A program made the position numbers and the translations under genes. Below, piece by piece: positions 60,599 through 64,000 of a DNA stretch of 64,000 nt (the first letter of the stretch is position 1; each line of letters starts with the position of its first letter). The stretch comes from Bryobacteraceae bacterium (GTDB lineage: Bacteria; Acidobacteriota; Terriglobia; Bryobacterales; Bryobacteraceae), in NCBI GenBank assembly GCA_026002875.1, contig BPGE01000001.1:4216001-4280000 (forward strand), read 5' to 3'. The notes under the pieces are model-generated. The model was not told the DNA's origin. It ran no database searches and saw only the letters and a list, made by a program, of their open reading frames with translations.

Positions 60599-61594
60599 AT
60601 GATCCGCACGCGCGCCCATGCCCGCGCCGGCCTGATCGGCAATCCGAGCGACGGGTATTACGGGAAAACCATCTCCCTCATTGTGCGGAATTTCCGCGCC
60701 GAGGTCACCCTCTATGAATCTCCGCGGCTCCGCATCGTGGGCGGACACCGCGACCGGCTCGAGTTTCTCGGCGTCGACGATTTTCTCGAAGACGTCCGCC
60801 AGAACGGCTATTACGGCGGCGTCCGCCTCATCAAGGCCGCCATCAAGAAATTCAGCGACTGGTGCCGCCGCACCGGCACGCCGCTGGACCGCAATTTCAC
60901 CATCGAATACGACACTGACATCCCTGTCCGCGTCGGGCTGGCCGGTTCGAGCGCCATCGTCACCGCCACCATCCGCGCCCTGATGCAGTTCTTCGGCGTC
61001 GACATCCCCAGGCCCATCCTGCCCAACCTGATCCTCTCGGTGGAACTGGAAGAGCTCCACATCGGGGCCGGCCTGCAGGACCGCGTCATTCAGGTTTACG
61101 AAGGCGTCGTCTTCATGGACTTCGACAAGACGCGGATGGAACGCGACGGCCACGGCCTCTACGAGCCGCTCGACCCGGCCCTGCTGCCGCCGCTGTTCGT
61201 CGCCTATCACGACAACCTGGCCGAAGGCACGGAACTCACCCACAACGACCTGCGCAGCCGCTACCAGCGCGGCGAGCCCGCCGTCATGGACGCCATCCGC
61301 CAGTGGGCCGCATGGGCGCAGGAAGCCCGCGACCTGATCGTGGCCGGCCGCGGCGCCGAAATCGGCCCGCTGCTGAACCAGGCCTTCGACCTCCGCGCGC
61401 AGCTCATCCGCATCAGCCCCGGCAACATGGAGCTCGTCCAGCGCGGCCGCGAGCTCGGCGCCTTCACGCAGTTCTGCGGCTCCGGCGGCGCCGTCATCGG
61501 CGTCTACGACGGCGACCCGGACAGGCTCGAGCGCCTGCGCGCCTCCTATGCGCAGATGGGCGCGCAGCTCGTCGTGCCCCGCATCCTGCCCTGA
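60599..61594 (+). CDS. GHMP-family sugar kinase, glucuronokinase-like
   Basis: A 331-residue cytoplasmic kinase. Motif 1 is ARAGLIGNPSDGYYGKTISL, motif 2 (ATP loop) is DIPVRVGLAGSSAIVTATIR, the catalytic Asp probably lies in GAGLQDRVIQVYEG, and motif 3 is QFCGSGGAVIGVYDG. The GNPSDGYYGK form is typical of glucuronokinase and related C1 sugar kinases. Together with the galU gene 18 bases downstream it suggests that a sugar 1-phosphate is made and then turned into a UDP-sugar. The substrate is inferred, not shown; heptose or fucose-type kinases are alternatives. Confidence 0.78.
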   Translation: MIRTRAHARAGLIGNPSDGYYGKTISLIVRNFRAEVTLYESPRLRIVGGHRDRLEFLGVDDFLEDVRQNGYYGGVRLIKAAIKKFSDWCRRTGTPLDRNFTIEYDTDIPVRVGLAGSSAIVTATIRALMQFFGVDIPRPILPNLILSVELEELHIGAGLQDRVIQVYEGVVFMDFDKTRMERDGHGLYEPLDPALLPPLFVAYHDNLAEGTELTHNDLRSRYQRGEPAVMDAIRQWAAWAQEARDLIVAGRGAEIGPLLNQAFDLRAQLIRISPGNMELVQRGRELGAFTQFCGSGGAVIGVYDGDPDRLERLRASYAQMGAQLVVPRILP

Positions 61595-61612
61595 CTGTAT
61601 GAGGTGATCCCG

Positions 61613-62512
61613 ATGCAAGTTCGGAAGGCCGTCATCCCCGCCGCCGGCATGGGCACGCGCTTCCTGCCCGCCACCAAGAGCATGCCCAAGGAGATGCTGC
61701 CCATCGTCGACAAGCCCGTCCTCCAGTTCGTGCTCGAGGAGGCGGCGGAAAGCGGCATCGAGGATGTCCTCATCATCACCGGGCGCGGCAAGCAGGCCAT
61801 CGAGAACCACTTCGACTACAACCCGGATCTCGAATTCTTTCTCCGCAACGCAGGCAAAGCCGACCTCGCGGGGCTTGTCCGCGACATCGGCGAGACCGTC
61901 CGCATCCACTACATCCGGCAGAAGGAGCAGCTCGGCCTCGGCGACGCCATCCGCCTGGCCCGCCATCACGTCGGGCAGGAGCCCTTCGCCGTTCTGCTCG
62001 GCGACACCATCATCGACCCGCCCGCCGGCCAGAAACCCGGGCTCCGCCAGCTGCTCGATGTGTTTGAGCAGGTCCGCTCCAGCATCGTCGCCGTCCACCG
62101 CGTGCCCCGCGAGTGGGTCTCCCGCTACGGCGTCGTCGAAGGCGACCCCGAGCCGTTCGACGAAAATCTCCTCCGCCTGCGCCGGCTGGTCGAAAAGCCC
62201 AAACCCGAGGAAGCGCCCAGCAACCTCGCCATCGCCGGCCGCTATGTGTTCACTCCCGAGATCTTCGACACGCTCGACTGCACGCCGCGCGGGGTCGGCG
62301 GCGAGATCCAGCTCACCGACGCCATGAACCAGCTCGCCAGCGACGAGCCCGTCTTCGCCCTCGCCTGGCAGGCGCGCCGCTTCGACATTGGAAACCGGCT
62401 GGAATACGCCAAGTGCTTCGTCGAGTTCGCCTTGCGCCGCGCCGACACGGGTCCCGAGCTCCGCGCCTACATTGGCAGCCTTCTGGCCGGCGGCGCGGGG
62501 CCGCTGCTATAA
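61613..62512 (+). CDS. galU: UTP-glucose-1-phosphate uridylyltransferase
   Basis: A 299-residue enzyme making UDP-glucose for polysaccharide and glycolipid synthesis. The nucleotide loop is VIPAAGMGTRFLPATKSMPK, followed by EMLPIVDKPVLQFVLEEAAE, YIRQKEQLGLGDAIRLAR, FAVLLGDTIIDPP and RLVEKPKPEEAPSNLAIAGR, ending with IGNRLEYAKCFVEFAL. ATG 61613 is chosen because GAGGTGATC lies just before it. It is co-transcribed with the GHMP kinase. Its TAA stop is part of a TATAAT promoter that serves ffh. Confidence 0.95.
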   Translation: MQVRKAVIPAAGMGTRFLPATKSMPKEMLPIVDKPVLQFVLEEAAESGIEDVLIITGRGKQAIENHFDYNPDLEFFLRNAGKADLAGLVRDIGETVRIHYIRQKEQLGLGDAIRLARHHVGQEPFAVLLGDTIIDPPAGQKPGLRQLLDVFEQVRSSIVAVHRVPREWVSRYGVVEGDPEPFDENLLRLRRLVEKPKPEEAPSNLAIAGRYVFTPEIFDTLDCTPRGVGGEIQLTDAMNQLASDEPVFALAWQARRFDIGNRLEYAKCFVEFALRRADTGPELRAYIGSLLAGGAGPLL

Positions 62513-62513
62513 T
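62505..62513 (+). promoter_or_regulatory. Extended -10 promoter TGCTATAAT overlapping the galU stop codon, for ffh
   Basis: TATAAT (62508-62513) with a TGn extension; the TAA of galU (62510-62512) is inside it. Transcription should start near 62520, about 135 bases before ffh. Confidence 0.5.
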
Positions 62514-62518
62514 GAAAA

Positions 62519-62541
62519 ACGTCCGTCCCAAGGGCGGACGT
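62519..62541 (+). other. Hairpin at the 5-prime end of the ffh transcript
   Basis: ACGTCCG (62519-62525) pairs with CGGACGT (62535-62541) around a 9-base loop, beginning at the predicted transcript start. Read on the minus strand it is followed by TTTTTC and resembles a terminator, but no minus-strand gene ends here. Confidence 0.4.
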
Positions 62542-62654
62542 GTGTCGGCTCCTGCGTCTGCACGCGGCGTTCGCTGCGTGCTCCTGCACCCAGATCGATC
62601 CGGTTTCCATGGGGCGGCGGAAAGCGCAGGCGTGTTTGCGCGGCGTTTGAACCA

Positions 62655-64000
<1,346 letters not shown>

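Noticed and set aside
62519-62541. An intrinsic terminator on the minus strand
   Set aside because: Stem plus T run looks right, but no minus-strand gene ends here; it is better explained as the 5-prime hairpin of ffh.

Overview
The window is one stretch of GC-rich bacterial chromosome. Three things point to the Acidobacteriota, most likely the Bryobacterales/Solibacter branch: two very long outer-membrane proteins that begin with a carboxypeptidase-regulatory-like domain (the Oar-like type, greatly expanded in that phylum), tandem Tat-exported Gfo/Idh/MocA oxidoreductases, and a small conserved protein at 47028-47348 of a type I associate with that phylum. Placement below phylum is inference. 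I see no tRNA, rRNA, CRISPR array, transposase or prophage, so this looks like core chromosome with a few accessory insertions.

Layout. 1-5.9 kb: a TPR protein cut by the window edge, an odd zinc-ribbon protein, an exported GH51 arabinofuranosidase, an SDR oxidoreductase and a divergent dihydropteroate-synthase-like protein. 5.9-8.9 kb: an McrBC-type restriction pair. 9.2-21.4 kb: sugar and central metabolism (two Gfo/Idh oxidoreductases, a NadD-like protein, an enolase-superfamily enzyme, endonuclease III, membrane proteins, a BadF-type kinase, phosphoglycerate kinase). 21.5-33.7 kb: envelope genes (a DUF2490-like barrel, a classical TonB receptor, an Oar-like receptor, two tandem TolC-type proteins) and a gene interrupted by one in-frame amber codon. 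33.9-46.8 kb: an AAA ATPase divergent from a secretin, a SIS-domain sugar-phosphate enzyme, a second Oar-like receptor, an SSS transporter, a tiny membrane protein, galactokinase and a YfhO-like membrane protein. 47.0-50.4 kb: small envelope and chaperone genes ending in Skp/OmpH and GroES. 50.8-54.1 kb: a long structured leader in front of a cell-wall glucosaminidase, then a YacL-type PIN-TRAM protein, ispD and ispF. 54.1-60.5 kb: a minus-strand run of six genes in which wHTH, AAA-ATPase and RecB-nuclease/FtsK genes read directly into folP, folB and folK. 60.6-64 kb: a GHMP sugar kinase, galU and ffh (cut by the window end).

How the genes work together. Carbohydrate capture and use is the dominant theme: GH51, large TonB-type receptors, sugar oxidoreductases, a sugar symporter with galactokinase, amino-sugar kinase and isomerase/deaminase candidates, and GalU with a GHMP kinase for UDP-sugar supply. 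Folate (folP-folB-folK) and isoprenoid (ispD-ispF) genes sit in compact overlapping operons.

The most interesting candidate for an undescribed system is the wHTH / AAA ATPase / RecB-like nuclease-FtsK operon at 55763-60519, which is translationally coupled to folP. Other leads are the long leader RNA at about 50860-51154, a promoter-plus-terminator unit at 32389-32533 that looks like a small RNA gene, the amber-split gene at 32717-33733, and several genes whose start codon lies at the expected transcription start, suggesting leaderless mRNAs. All functional calls come from reading motifs by eye; no database search was run.
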